Shown one piece after another: positions 1-7,783 of a DNA stretch of 11,761 nt. This stretch comes from Candidatus Poseidoniaceae archaeon (lineage in GTDB: Archaea > Thermoplasmatota > Poseidoniia > Poseidoniales > Poseidoniaceae): NCBI GenBank assembly GCA_029250345.1, contig JAQXFL010000006.1:1-11761 (forward strand), in the 5' to 3' direction. The notes below the pieces were generated by a model. That model did not search any database, was not told the DNA's origin, and was given only the letters and a program-made list of their open reading frames with translations. The position numbers and the translations under genes were made by a program. Within the stretch, counting starts at the first letter, position 1, and each line of letters opens with the position of its first letter.

Positions 1-505
1 CATCGCCGTGGATGACGATAAGGCCGTCTTTCATCCCGCCACCGATTCGTGTTCCAGCAGTCCCACGAATGAGCAAAAGTCCACCGTTCATCAGTGCACC
101 AGCATCGTTGCCAACGCCATCCATGACACTGATTCGTCCGCTTCGCATAGCATAACCGGCAAAGTTTCCCGCGAGTTGTTCGCAAACAATTGTGTTACCA
201 CGGTTTCCTGCACCAAGGTAGGAGCCAGCGTCGCCTTGGATGGTAAAGTTCCCACCGCTGCCAAAAGCGGCAACCCAAGAACCGAGTTTTCCAAGAGCCC
301 TCATGCGCGAGCCAGCCGGTAAATTCGGACATAGTCCAAGCTCTCCGTTCTTTGGAACTGGTTCACCTGCATTCGTCCATCCAATACGCAATATGGCGTT
401 TTGTTCGGCTGCAGCAATGAGTCTTGGTCCAAGCTTCTTGTTGATGTTGAATGAGCGTTCAACAACCTCTCTTGGTTCGGCCATGTTGCTCGGCTGTTGC
501 TCCAT
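1..505 (-). CDS. GXGXG-domain protein, glutamate synthase domain 3-like (3' end outside window)
   Basis: Reading the minus strand from an ATG at 505 gives 168 codons open to the left edge, so the C-terminus is missing. From about residue 80 it shows successive glycine-rich beta-helix turns: GDAGSYLGAGNRGNTIV (91-107), LAGNFAGYAMRSGRISVMDG (111-130), VGNDAGALMNGGLLLIRG (131-148) and TAGTRIGGGMKDGLIVIHGD (149-168). This is the GXGXG fold of the C-terminal domain of the glutamate synthase large subunit, also seen in FwdC/FmdC and in stand-alone archaeal proteins. The upstream stretch NINKKLGPRLIAAA (20-33) resembles the lead-in of the GltB domain. In archaea glutamate synthase is often split into separate amidotransferase, FMN/FeS and GXGXG proteins. 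I infer this is such a domain-3 subunit, or the related subunit of an N-methylglutamate synthase-like enzyme. A GGGAGG ribosome site (521-516) lies 10 nt before the ATG. TTG at 511 (4-nt spacing) and ATG at 484 are alternative starts. It is divergent from gap. Confidence 0.8.
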   Translation of the reverse strand, partial: MEQQPSNMAEPREVVERSFNINKKLGPRLIAAAEQNAILRIGWTNAGEPVPKNGELGLCPNLPAGSRMRALGKLGSWVAAFGSGGNFTIQGDAGSYLGAGNRGNTIVCEQLAGNFAGYAMRSGRISVMDGVGNDAGALMNGGLLLIRGTAGTRIGGGMKDGLIVIHGD

Positions 506-595
506 ATCCAAATAGCCTCCCGTAACTTGGCCTCACATCTTTTCGTTTGAGCAAGATTTTTTCGCACGCAAATTCACTCTTGATTCGACGATGTG

Positions 596-601
596 TTAAT
601 A
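596..601 (+). promoter_or_regulatory. candidate TATA box for gap (leaderless)
   Basis: The hexamer TTAATA is centred 26.5 nt before the ATG at 625 and 35.5 nt before the ATG at 634. That matches the archaeal TATA-to-start-site distance and suggests a transcript with no leader or a 9-nt one. No ribosome-binding site precedes gap, which fits. The 506-624 gap between the two divergent genes holds no other gene. On the minus strand, an A-run around 562-550 could serve the GXGXG gene. The call rests only on position and composition. Confidence 0.35.
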
Positions 602-633
602 GAGGGTCTTCAAAGGCAGGTATAATGAGAACC

Positions 634-1671
634 ATGACAATCAAGGTGGCAATCAACGGATACGGGACAATCGGGAAGCGAGTTGCCGACGCAGTCGACG
701 CTCAAGATGATATGGAAATTGTAGGTGTGACAAAGACACGTCCAGCTTTTGGCTGCGATTTGGCAGTCCGCAAGGGATATCCGATTTACTGCACCTTCGA
801 TGATTTAGACAGAATCGCAGCATTCGCTGATGCAGGTTATACCTGTCATGGTGGTCTTTCTGACCTGCTCAAAGTTGCTGACATCGTGGTCGACTGTTCT
901 CCAGGTAAGGTAGGGGCTTCAAACAAAGACACCTACGAGAATGCTGGCGTCAAGTGGATTTTCCAAGGTGGAGAGAAGCACGCCATGACTGGAATGTCGT
1001 ATACCTCATCTGCAAACCACAAGGAAAACTTGAATGTTCAAGGAACCCGTGTAGTCTCATGCAACACCACAGGTCTTTCTCGGACACTTGTTCCATTGTA
1101 TGAGCACTGTGGCGAATTGAGCGTTGAATGCACCATGATTCGCCGTGCTGCAGACCCGGGTGACTCAAGCAAAGGGCCGATCAATGCCATCAAGCCTGTG
1201 CTCAAGGTACCTTCACACCACGGTCCAGATGTTATGACTGTGAAACCGGAAATTCAGATTAATTCCATGGCTGTTGCAGTTCCGACGACCATCATGCACG
1301 TTCACGTGGTCACAGCAACACTTCCGGAAGGCCATGGCCTCACAACCGAGTCCGTGTTGGAGATGTGGTCAAAACGTCCTCGCTTGGTCATCATGAACGG
1401 TGCTGAAACTGGTATCACGACCACTGCTGAAGTCATGGAATTTGCCCGTGATATTGGTCGGAAGTGGGGAGACCTGCATGAAATCTTCATCTGGGAAGAT
1501 GGTGTGAAACTTGAAGGTAACACGCTCTATTACTTCCAGGCGATTCACCAAGAGTCAGATGTGATTCCGGAAAACGTTGATGCAATCCGTGCATTGATGG
1601 GTGTTGAAGACGATTGGATGGTATCGGTCGCAAAGACTGATGCAGCCATTTCCAAGTACAACAACCTGTGA
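634..1671 (+). CDS. gap: archaeal (type II) glyceraldehyde-3-phosphate dehydrogenase
   Basis: This 345-residue enzyme reversibly oxidises and phosphorylates glyceraldehyde 3-phosphate to 1,3-bisphosphoglycerate with NAD(P)+, in the cytoplasm, for glycolysis and gluconeogenesis. The N-terminal Rossmann motif KVAINGYGTIGKRVADAV (about 4-21) and the SCNTTGL active-site motif, with catalytic Cys143, are characteristic of the archaeal family. Other family signatures are IFQGGEKH, KGPINAI, PSHHGPDV, the PTTIMHVHVV segment and the C-terminal HQESDVIPENVDAIRA. Length and motif order are normal, so it looks intact. I chose ATG 634 because MTIKVAINGYG matches family N-termini. ATG at 625 adds only MRT and is better placed if the mRNA is leaderless. 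The open frame extends further upstream without conserved sequence. The gene is divergent from the GXGXG protein and is followed by a small hairpin before the protease gene. Confidence 0.96.
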   Translation: MTIKVAINGYGTIGKRVADAVDAQDDMEIVGVTKTRPAFGCDLAVRKGYPIYCTFDDLDRIAAFADAGYTCHGGLSDLLKVADIVVDCSPGKVGASNKDTYENAGVKWIFQGGEKHAMTGMSYTSSANHKENLNVQGTRVVSCNTTGLSRTLVPLYEHCGELSVECTMIRRAADPGDSSKGPINAIKPVLKVPSHHGPDVMTVKPEIQINSMAVAVPTTIMHVHVVTATLPEGHGLTTESVLEMWSKRPRLVIMNGAETGITTTAEVMEFARDIGRKWGDLHEIFIWEDGVKLEGNTLYYFQAIHQESDVIPENVDAIRALMGVEDDWMVSVAKTDAAISKYNNL

Positions 1672-1676
1672 ACTGA

Positions 1677-1691
1677 TGCCCCGAAGGGGCA
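1677..1691 (+). terminator. hairpin just downstream of gap, possible terminator or mRNA end
   Basis: TGCCCC-GAA-GGGGCA is a perfect 6-bp inverted repeat with a 3-nt loop, starting 5 nt after the gap stop codon. No T-run follows it, so as an intrinsic terminator it is weak. It may instead stabilise the 3' end of the message. It separates gap from the protease gene 64 nt downstream. Confidence 0.35.
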
Positions 1692-1735
1692 CATTCAAGG
1701 GGCGTGTTGAAAAAGGTAATTGATTTCGAAAGGCT

Positions 1736-4700
1736 ATGCAGGGCATACGACAACCATTGCTCATGCTCCTTGTGCTTCTGCTTACATCGGTAAGTCCGTT
1801 GTTGATCGACGACTTTTCGTCGAGTGATTCACTGGCCAGTAATGATTCAAAACAGCTCTCTGAGGCCGAACGCCTTCACTTGGCTCAGGAGTTGTGGACT
1901 CCGCTGGACTCCTCGAGCATTTTCGCTACTGATCTTCAAGAATCGAGCGGTATATTACGACTTCAAGCGGGGGAGTATGACCCGTTATTGACCGATGGAC
2001 CGGTCCTCAACAATGCCTTCATCGATTTGCAAGACCCTTCTCAGACCGGTCTGGCGATGCTTCAACTGCATGAACACGACGGAACAATTCTCCAATCACT
2101 CTCAAAAACATACGGCCTTACGCCTCTTGATTTCATCGCAGATGAAGGATGGCTCGTACGACTACCGGAACCTCCTATGGCTTCCTTAGAACTGCTCCAA
2201 TCAGATGACCGTGTCCGGTGGGCAGGTCCGCAACACCCCGGTTGGAGGATTCACAGCGAACTACTCTCTGTTTCAGAACACACACACCTCGCCCTTGTTC
2301 CATCTTCCGATTTAGCACTCGGTGGCCTTGAGGCTTTGAGCCTTGACTTGTTGAAAATGGGTGCGACTGAAGCATGGTGCGGTGTTGGATTGTGTGAGGT
2401 CAACTTCAATTCAAAACTACAGTCAACTTTGCTGACCAATATCATGCATGACGGTCGTATCATTTGGACAGAACCAACACATGGTTTGACTCTACACAAC
2501 GCGTTGGCCGGTGGTATTGTCGGGATTGATGGCGTTGCTGCGAATGCTTCTTTCACACTTGACGGCTCGGGAGAAACCATTGCCATTTCTGATACGGGCA
2601 TCGATCAAGACCATCCGGATATCTCTGGAAGAGTCGCAGGTGTGTTCACCAATTTTGGACTTGATCCATCACCGATTGATTCGAATTCCGGCCATGGCAC
2701 TCACGTGGCGCTTTCAGTACTTGGGGACGGTACTGGTGACTCAAGTGCAGAAGGAATCGCTCCGTCTGCAAACCTTGTGATGTATGCTCTTGAACACGAC
2801 CCAACCGGCGTCTTTGGTAGACTTGGCTCTATCTACGACTTACTCAACGATGCGGAGCAACGAACTGCTCGCATTTCTGTCAATGCCTGGGGTTCGAATG
2901 GTAATTATGGCCAATACACCGCAGATTCACGTTCTGTCGACCTGTTTGTAAATCAGAAAAACACAGTTCTTCCGCTGTTTTCAGCAGGAGACCGTGGTGT
3001 CAGTGGCTCTTCACAAGTTGCAGCGCCCTCGACAGGAAAGAACGTTCTTTCGGTGGGCACCTCTGAGACTGGTGCCTTAACCGGTGCAGTCGCGAACATC
3101 TCAAGCCTCGGCCCGAGTCTTGACGGACGAATCAAGCCGGACATTGTTGCTCCTGGTATCGACATATGCTCTGGCCTGGCTGAAGAGGCCAAGGCTCCAA
3201 GCGGCTCATCTTGCGCCACTGGCGTTCATGCCGACGGAACAACAAATCTCTACATGACGCTTTCTGGTTCATCTCACGCAACCGCAATTGCCGGTGGTAC
3301 GACCGCTCTCGTCCGAGAATTCCTGCGTGAACAAGTGAACATCAATTCGCCTTCAGCATCACTCATTAAGGCAGCAGTCATCAATGGGGCTTCAGACCTC
3401 GGAACTCCAGATATTCCGAATGCTGAGGAAGGCTGGGGACAAATCAATTTGGAGCGCACAGTTTTACCGATGGATGGTTCGTTCGCATTGGATACCTTTT
3501 TCGATTACAACAAGGAACTGAATGCAGGTTTCGGATTACTCTATTCCTTTGACCTTGACCCGAGTCATGGCATTGACATCACGCTTGCATGGTCGGATAC
3601 CGAGGGCAGTGCTAACGCAGCTCAATCCTCTCCTCGGCTCGTCAATAACCTTGATTTGGTCGTGGTTGACCCTGACGGCAATGAATGGCTTGGCAACGAT
3701 TTCTTAAACGGAGTTTCGACTTCAGGAGGAAGCGCAGATACGCTCAACAATGTTGAACGGATTAAGGTTGAACCAGGTGTTCTAACCACATCGGGCCAGT
3801 GGCAAATCAAAGTACTTCACGCTGGTGGACTTTCACAAAGATTCAGTCTTGTTGTTGTTGCTGATGCTACGCCAAACCCGCAAGCTGACCTGGCCACATA
3901 CGATGGAAGCATTGTACCATCATCCGCAGAACCACTCAAGAACGATCTGATTACCCTTCAACTTGGTTGGATTAACCAAGGAACCCTTTCGACTGGTTCA
4001 TTTCGAGTAACTCTTGAAGACTTGACAACAGGCCAAACATTGTTCGATGCAGACCGCTCGAACCTTGAGGCAGGAGAAATTGATTCGTTCCTGTTGCAAC
4101 ACCAATTTACAACAACTGGTACGCACTCAATGCGATTGAGTATCGACACACTCGATCAAGTGAACGAAATGAACGACGGTGTATCGGGCGTTGACAATAA
4201 CATTTGGGAGCAAGATATCGAAGTGACGGCACTCGGTGTCCGAGTTGTCGCCTTGGACGATGCAGGCACAGCACCGACATCTGCGGAGGACCGTGCATTG
4301 TCAGCAATCCACACGTTTGATGTCCTCAATGCCTCATCGATTGTTATTCCGATTCATATTCTGCACGAGGGGACTGGGGAGCAACCGCTTACGTTATCGG
4401 TTACAAATGTCCAGAAACCTCAACCCGGCCGACCTGATTTCCTACTCGCTCCTGAAGATTCATGGTCAAAGTCTGTATCTGAAATTGGTCCGTACATTGT
4501 GCAGGGACAAGGGGAAGTTGGTGATTACAAAGAACTTAATGTCACTCTCGTCAATAATCTTGTCGACCTCTCAAACTCAGAATCGCCACGATACGCCCGT
4601 GCGGGTACATTCGTCGTTGACATTACTGCTCGATACCAATCGCAACCGACGGTTTCCCACACCCAACGAATTACCATCATTGTTCCTCAAGTCACGGATG

Positions 4701-6700
4701 TCAACATTGGAGCAGCAGGTATCACTGGTCTTTCGGCAGCACCAGGTGAATCCACAGGCTTCTCGATTTCCGTCATGAACATTGGAAACACCCCTGCGCA
4801 GTATTCAGTCTCGTGTGATTCAGAGAACAGGTGGCAGATTCAACTCGGAAATTCCAATTCATCTACTTTGGAATTTGAACCTCTTAACATTAAGGAATCC
4901 TTGCCCATGCTCATTCAGATATGGGTTCCACCAGTTTCCAACGGAGTGCCTGAAGCCGGCTCGACCGATACAGTGACTTGTCAGGTGAATTCACAAACTG
5001 ACCCGACACTCAACTTCACTCAATCTGTGGAAGTAATGGTATTAGCACAAGAATCCTTTGACAGTGACCTCTATGATGACATTGGACCGATTGGCCCTTC
5101 ATCCTCCAATCGAAACATTATGGTTGATACTGCTCAACAAGTCAATCTGAATCTAACTGTTGAGAACACGGGTAACAAAGAAATAGACTTGGATATCAAA
5201 ATCCAACCAAGCAACCCGCTCTGGCCTATTGAGGTCACCTATATGGACCAACAAAACAGCCGTCAAGTCTCCCTAACGTTGCTCGGTGGTCAAGTTGCAA
5301 CTGTTCATTTCGTCATTGGTGTGCCTCCGGTAGCAGAAGAAGGCGAAGTCAACAACTTCGTCATACGAACTGAGCGTACACCTCAATCTTTCATTTCCAA
5401 CACGACGGTCTTGAAGGTACGGGACGACCTTTCAATGGACCTCTTCGGACCCGAATCGGGTGTCATTGAAACAATCATTTCCTCTGATTTTTCGTTTGGC
5501 GAATTTACCGTCGTCAACACCGGCAATGCACCGTTGACTTTGAATTGGAGCAACGGATTGCCAGCGGATGGTTGGGTTGTTGGTTATGCAAATCCGAGCA
5601 CGTACATCGAACCTCGAGAGGAGCGAATTGTCCGCCTAGGTTTCATACCACCTCCAAATACTCCAGCAACAGAAAAGGCGTTTGAACTGGTCGCAACCGT
5701 AACTGGTTTTAGCAACGGCAGGTCCGTGCAAAACTCGATTACGGTCGATGTGGCAGTTGCCGAATCAGTCTTTGCTAATTTTACGGTTCAAGACCCCACT
5801 GTTGCACCGTTTTCCTCTGTAGCCCGGGGTGTTTCAGCAACACAAAACGTCGTGATACGCAACGATGGCAATGTTCCGCTTACTGGAGACCTAATCTCTC
5901 AAGTTCTAGATCAGGAAGGAAATGTTTCATCTGACTGGACGCTTGTTAGTTCGCCTCTCTTACTCGAAAACCTCGGAGTTGGCGAAGAACTGACAGTTTC
6001 ACTGGAACTTACCCCAAGCTCAGAGGCCATGAAAGGACTGCATTTTTCGACATTGAGTCTCACTGCTGATGGGGTCGTTGTCGGAGCAATTTCCATCGAT
6101 ACGACTGTGGAGTCTGCTGCGGGAACTGAAGGATTTTTAGGTGAATTACCGATTTATGTCAGCATCCCCCTCGTCGGCATCGTACTGCTTGCAGCAATCG
6201 TTGGCGCACTGCGACTAAAGAAGAGCGGTGAACTCACCGACTCAGGTGAAGAACTGGTTGCTCCGGATGCCTTTGTCAATCCCGACCATCTCGGGACTCG
6301 GCGCAGTGACGCACTTGATATCGGTCACGCTGTCGATGAGCTTTCAAGTGGCGAGGTGTCATCTGACGAAATAGCCGCTGCTTTGGCGCAATCTCTCGAC
6401 ATCCCAACACCTGTTCCGCAATCACTGCCACCTGCGGGATTGCCGCCGGCCGGCATGCCTCCAAGGGGTATGCCGCTACCTATGCCTGCTGGAATGCCAC
6501 CTGCAGGGCTACCACCAAAGTCACTGCCGCAACTTCCTTTGCCGATGCCGGCTCAAGCGATGCCAGCTCCAAAGCCAGCCCCTGCTCCAATAACCCCTAC
6601 CCCTGCGGCTGGACCGCCACTACCGGCGAGTGGCTTGCCGAATGGGTGGACCATGGAACAGTGGCAGCACTACGGTCAGCAATGGTTAGACAGGCAGTGA
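1736..6700 (+). CDS. giant membrane-anchored subtilisin-like (S8, KP-43-like) protease with beta-sandwich modules
   Basis: A 1654-residue predicted extracellular protease. Residues 1-23 form a signal peptide (Arg5, then a leucine-rich core) with no lipobox cysteine. A pro-region of about 250 residues follows. The S8 domain carries catalytic Asp286 (AISDTGID), His320 (SGHGTHV) and Ser513 (LSGSSHATA). The segments VNAWGSNGNYGQYTADSRS, DGRIKPDIVAPG and the following jelly-roll part (about 580-710, with RLVNNLDLVVVDPDGNEW) resemble the alkaline KP-43 type. A CARDB-like domain (about 715-834) follows, then an unassigned beta-rich region, then four beta-sandwich modules each with an N-x-G-N turn. 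A membrane helix (about 1473-1492, followed by KK) anchors it. The 160-residue tail is proline-rich and presumably cytoplasmic, ending GWTMEQWQHYGQQWLDRQ. Oddities: the usual oxyanion-hole Asn is Asp419 (SAGDRG instead of AAGNxG) and the usual GTSMA is GSSHA, so activity may be altered. ATG 1736 is preceded by GAAAGG. Confidence 0.93.
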   Translation: MQGIRQPLLMLLVLLLTSVSPLLIDDFSSSDSLASNDSKQLSEAERLHLAQELWTPLDSSSIFATDLQESSGILRLQAGEYDPLLTDGPVLNNAFIDLQDPSQTGLAMLQLHEHDGTILQSLSKTYGLTPLDFIADEGWLVRLPEPPMASLELLQSDDRVRWAGPQHPGWRIHSELLSVSEHTHLALVPSSDLALGGLEALSLDLLKMGATEAWCGVGLCEVNFNSKLQSTLLTNIMHDGRIIWTEPTHGLTLHNALAGGIVGIDGVAANASFTLDGSGETIAISDTGIDQDHPDISGRVAGVFTNFGLDPSPIDSNSGHGTHVALSVLGDGTGDSSAEGIAPSANLVMYALEHDPTGVFGRLGSIYDLLNDAEQRTARISVNAWGSNGNYGQYTADSRSVDLFVNQKNTVLPLFSAGDRGVSGSSQVAAPSTGKNVLSVGTSETGALTGAVANISSLGPSLDGRIKPDIVAPGIDICSGLAEEAKAPSGSSCATGVHADGTTNLYMTLSGSSHATAIAGGTTALVREFLREQVNINSPSASLIKAAVINGASDLGTPDIPNAEEGWGQINLERTVLPMDGSFALDTFFDYNKELNAGFGLLYSFDLDPSHGIDITLAWSDTEGSANAAQSSPRLVNNLDLVVVDPDGNEWLGNDFLNGVSTSGGSADTLNNVERIKVEPGVLTTSGQWQIKVLHAGGLSQRFSLVVVADATPNPQADLATYDGSIVPSSAEPLKNDLITLQLGWINQGTLSTGSFRVTLEDLTTGQTLFDADRSNLEAGEIDSFLLQHQFTTTGTHSMRLSIDTLDQVNEMNDGVSGVDNNIWEQDIEVTALGVRVVALDDAGTAPTSAEDRALSAIHTFDVLNASSIVIPIHILHEGTGEQPLTLSVTNVQKPQPGRPDFLLAPEDSWSKSVSEIGPYIVQGQGEVGDYKELNVTLVNNLVDLSNSESPRYARAGTFVVDITARYQSQPTVSHTQRITIIVPQVTDVNIGAAGITGLSAAPGESTGFSISVMNIGNTPAQYSVSCDSENRWQIQLGNSNSSTLEFEPLNIKESLPMLIQIWVPPVSNGVPEAGSTDTVTCQVNSQTDPTLNFTQSVEVMVLAQESFDSDLYDDIGPIGPSSSNRNIMVDTAQQVNLNLTVENTGNKEIDLDIKIQPSNPLWPIEVTYMDQQNSRQVSLTLLGGQVATVHFVIGVPPVAEEGEVNNFVIRTERTPQSFISNTTVLKVRDDLSMDLFGPESGVIETIISSDFSFGEFTVVNTGNAPLTLNWSNGLPADGWVVGYANPSTYIEPREERIVRLGFIPPPNTPATEKAFELVATVTGFSNGRSVQNSITVDVAVAESVFANFTVQDPTVAPFSSVARGVSATQNVVIRNDGNVPLTGDLISQVLDQEGNVSSDWTLVSSPLLLENLGVGEELTVSLELTPSSEAMKGLHFSTLSLTADGVVVGAISIDTTVESAAGTEGFLGELPIYVSIPLVGIVLLAAIVGALRLKKSGELTDSGEELVAPDAFVNPDHLGTRRSDALDIGHAVDELSSGEVSSDEIAAALAQSLDIPTPVPQSLPPAGLPPAGMPPRGMPLPMPAGMPPAGLPPKSLPQLPLPMPAQAMPAPKPAPAPITPTPAAGPPLPASGLPNGWTMEQWQHYGQQWLDRQ
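4691..6115 (+). repeat. four tandem beta-sandwich (NEW3/Ig-like) modules within the protease
   Basis: Residues about 986-1460 of the protease contain four units of roughly 115-130 residues. Each has a hydrophobic strand ending in an asparagine-glycine turn: N1015-IGN (VMNIGNTP), N1144-TGN (VENTGNKE), N1261-TGN (VVNTGNAP) and N1376-DGN (IRNDGNVP). The spacings are 129, 117 and 115 residues. Such units are common in surface proteins of archaea and act as spacers or adhesion modules. The units are diverged at DNA level, so this is old protein-level duplication. Module borders are approximate. Confidence 0.7.
6404..6643 (+). repeat. proline-rich low-complexity segment of the protease tail
   Basis: Residues about 1557-1636 are built from short imperfect units of the PPAGLPP, PPAGMPP and LPMPAGMPP type, changing to APKPAPAP and ITPTPAAGPP. 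The segment lies after the membrane helix, so it is predicted to be cytoplasmic. It links the helix to the conserved-looking W-rich terminal motif. The DNA contains repeated CCGCC/GCCTCC-type blocks and is a likely site of length variation between strains. Confidence 0.75.
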
Positions 6701-6715
6701 ATGATGACAGCATCT

Positions 6716-6721
6716 CTATTA
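6716..6721 (+). promoter_or_regulatory. candidate TATA box for adk (leaderless)
   Basis: The sequence CTATTA is centred 26.5 nt before the adk ATG at 6745, the same distance as the box before gap. No ribosome-binding site precedes that ATG, as expected for a leaderless mRNA. It would give the adk-rnp4-CRM cluster its own promoter, separate from the protease gene that ends 44 nt upstream. The evidence is positional only. Confidence 0.3.
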
Positions 6722-6744
6722 CGAGATGCCTCCAGCCCACCTAC

Positions 6745-7374
6745 ATGAGCAGTATTGTATTGTTTGGACCACCAGGTGCTGGTAAAGGTACTCAAGCAGA
6801 ACGAATGATGGACGCAACTGGCCTTCCACAAGTTTCGACTGGAGATATGTTGCGGGCAGCAGTAAAGGCTGGCACCCCTACTGGCCTTGAAGCAAAGGGA
6901 TTCATGGAAGCGGGACAACTCGTCCCGGACTCGGTTATTATTGATCTTATCAAAGACCGGATTCTTGAATCAGACGCAAAAAATGGAGTTATGTTTGACG
7001 GATTTCCTCGAACAATTCCACAGGCGGAGGCTCTAGAACAAATCACGTCAGTAACCCATGTAATCGCCATTGAAGTTCCAGATGAGCGTATTGTCGAACG
7101 CATTTGCGGACGATACTCATGTGCTGGCTGTGGAAGTGTCTATCATGACACATTCAATCCTGCACCTACAGATGGGTGCACATGCGGCAACTGGGAAGAA
7201 AAGCGTCGAGCAGATGACAATGAAGAAACCGTAAGTTCGAGGCTATCTGCCTATCATCAACAAACCTCTCCGCTGGCAGATTGGTACCGTGCTAAGGGCA
7301 TACTCCATGCAGTCAACGGTGACAGGGCCATCGATGATATAACTGGCGATATTCTCAACGCTCTGAAACTTTGA
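6745..7374 (+). CDS. adk: adenylate kinase
   Basis: A 209-residue cytoplasmic kinase that converts ATP + AMP to 2 ADP and balances the adenylate pool. The P-loop GPPGAGKGTQ starts at residue 8. The AMP-binding part includes STGDMLRAAV (31-40) and DGFPRTIPQAE (85-95). The LID carries a cysteine cluster (Cys126, Cys129, Cys145, Cys147) and is followed by RRADDNEETVSSRL (154-167), which contains catalytic arginines. This is the long, bacterial-like form with a zinc LID, not the short archaeal trimeric form. The LID spacing C-x2-C-x15-C-x1-C is slightly shorter than the usual C-x2-C-x16-C-x2-C. ATG 6745 gives the expected N-terminus, MSSIVLFGPPG. The open frame extends upstream into the protease 3' end, but that part has no family similarity. 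Its TGA overlaps the ribosome site of rnp4, so the two are probably co-transcribed. Confidence 0.96.
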   Translation: MSSIVLFGPPGAGKGTQAERMMDATGLPQVSTGDMLRAAVKAGTPTGLEAKGFMEAGQLVPDSVIIDLIKDRILESDAKNGVMFDGFPRTIPQAEALEQITSVTHVIAIEVPDERIVERICGRYSCAGCGSVYHDTFNPAPTDGCTCGNWEEKRRADDNEETVSSRLSAYHQQTSPLADWYRAKGILHAVNGDRAIDDITGDILNALKL

Positions 7375-7379
7375 GGTGG
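7373..7379 (+). promoter_or_regulatory. ribosome-binding site of rnp4, supports a TTG start
   Basis: GAGGTGG sits 4 nt before TTG 7384 and shares its first bases with the adk stop codon (TGAGGTGG). It is a near-complete anti-16S match and supports the TTG as the start. The first in-frame ATG, at codon 20, would delete the basic N-terminus. Confidence 0.7.
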
Positions 7380-7383
7380 GACT

Positions 7384-7734
7384 TTGGGTTCGCAGAACAG
7401 ACGTCGTCGCAAAGGCAAGGTTGACCGTCGACAAGCCGCAATGAACAGTCAGTCACGCTTGGTTGAACGTATTGTAGATCGCAAGGAGAAAGACGGTCTG
7501 CTCGTTCAATCGAGTATTCGACATCTCGTCAGAATTTCGAGGCGGCATCGATTGCCAGTTCCTGAATCCGTTCGTCATCTTTATTGTAAAAAATGCCTTA
7601 CTCCTTCCGTTCACGGTGAAAATGTGCGCACACGCATACGAGCGGGGCAACGCATTGTCACATGCTTATCTTGTGCACATATTCGCCGTTTTGGTGGTGG
7701 GCCGAAATCCCATCGAAAGAAGCAAAACCGCTGA
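7384..7734 (+). CDS. rnp4: RNase P protein component 4 (Rpr2/Rpp21 family)
   Basis: A 116-residue basic protein of the RNase P holoenzyme, which removes the 5' leader of pre-tRNAs. In archaea this subunit binds the RNase P RNA together with Rpp29. The N-terminus is strongly basic (SQNRRRRKGKVDRR). A helical part follows, then a zinc ribbon with Cys68 and Cys71 (YCKKC) and Cys94 and Cys97 (TCLSC). The connecting NVRTRIRAGQRIV segment is typical of the family, as is the short basic tail (KSHRKKQNR). Length is normal. The TTG start is supported by the GAGGTGG site. It lies 9 nt after adk and 45 nt before the CRM-domain gene. Its own stop codon is embedded in a second TGAGGTGG. The neighbouring CRM protein fits an RNA-processing and ribosome-biogenesis operon. 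Confidence 0.93.
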   Translation: MGSQNRRRRKGKVDRRQAAMNSQSRLVERIVDRKEKDGLLVQSSIRHLVRISRRHRLPVPESVRHLYCKKCLTPSVHGENVRTRIRAGQRIVTCLSCAHIRRFGGGPKSHRKKQNR

Positions 7735-7741
7735 GGTGGTT

Positions 7742-7783
7742 TTGTCGCACACTTCTTCAACAAGGTGCTCCACGGCTGAATGA
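7742..7783 (+). other. 13-codon leader mini-ORF overlapping the CRM gene start
   Basis: TTG 7742 follows a second TGAGGTGG (7732-7739), identical to the one serving rnp4. It opens a 13-codon frame (MSHTSSTRCSTAE) whose TGA (7781-7783) overlaps the ATG of the next gene as ATGA. This arrangement would allow termination-reinitiation coupling. It could also be the relic of an older, longer N-terminus lost by a frameshift, or chance. No sequence similarity supports a functional peptide. Confidence 0.3.

Noticed and set aside
8..515. Plus-strand open frames at 8-322 and 240-515
   Set aside because: They are antisense to the GXGXG frame, which has four recognisable beta-helix turns. The plus-strand translations have no recognisable motif.
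4236..4976. Long alternate-frame open frames (180 and 64 codons) inside the protease gene
   Set aside because: The protease frame is continuous and shows domain structure throughout. The alternate translations are Arg/Ser/Leu-rich with no motif.
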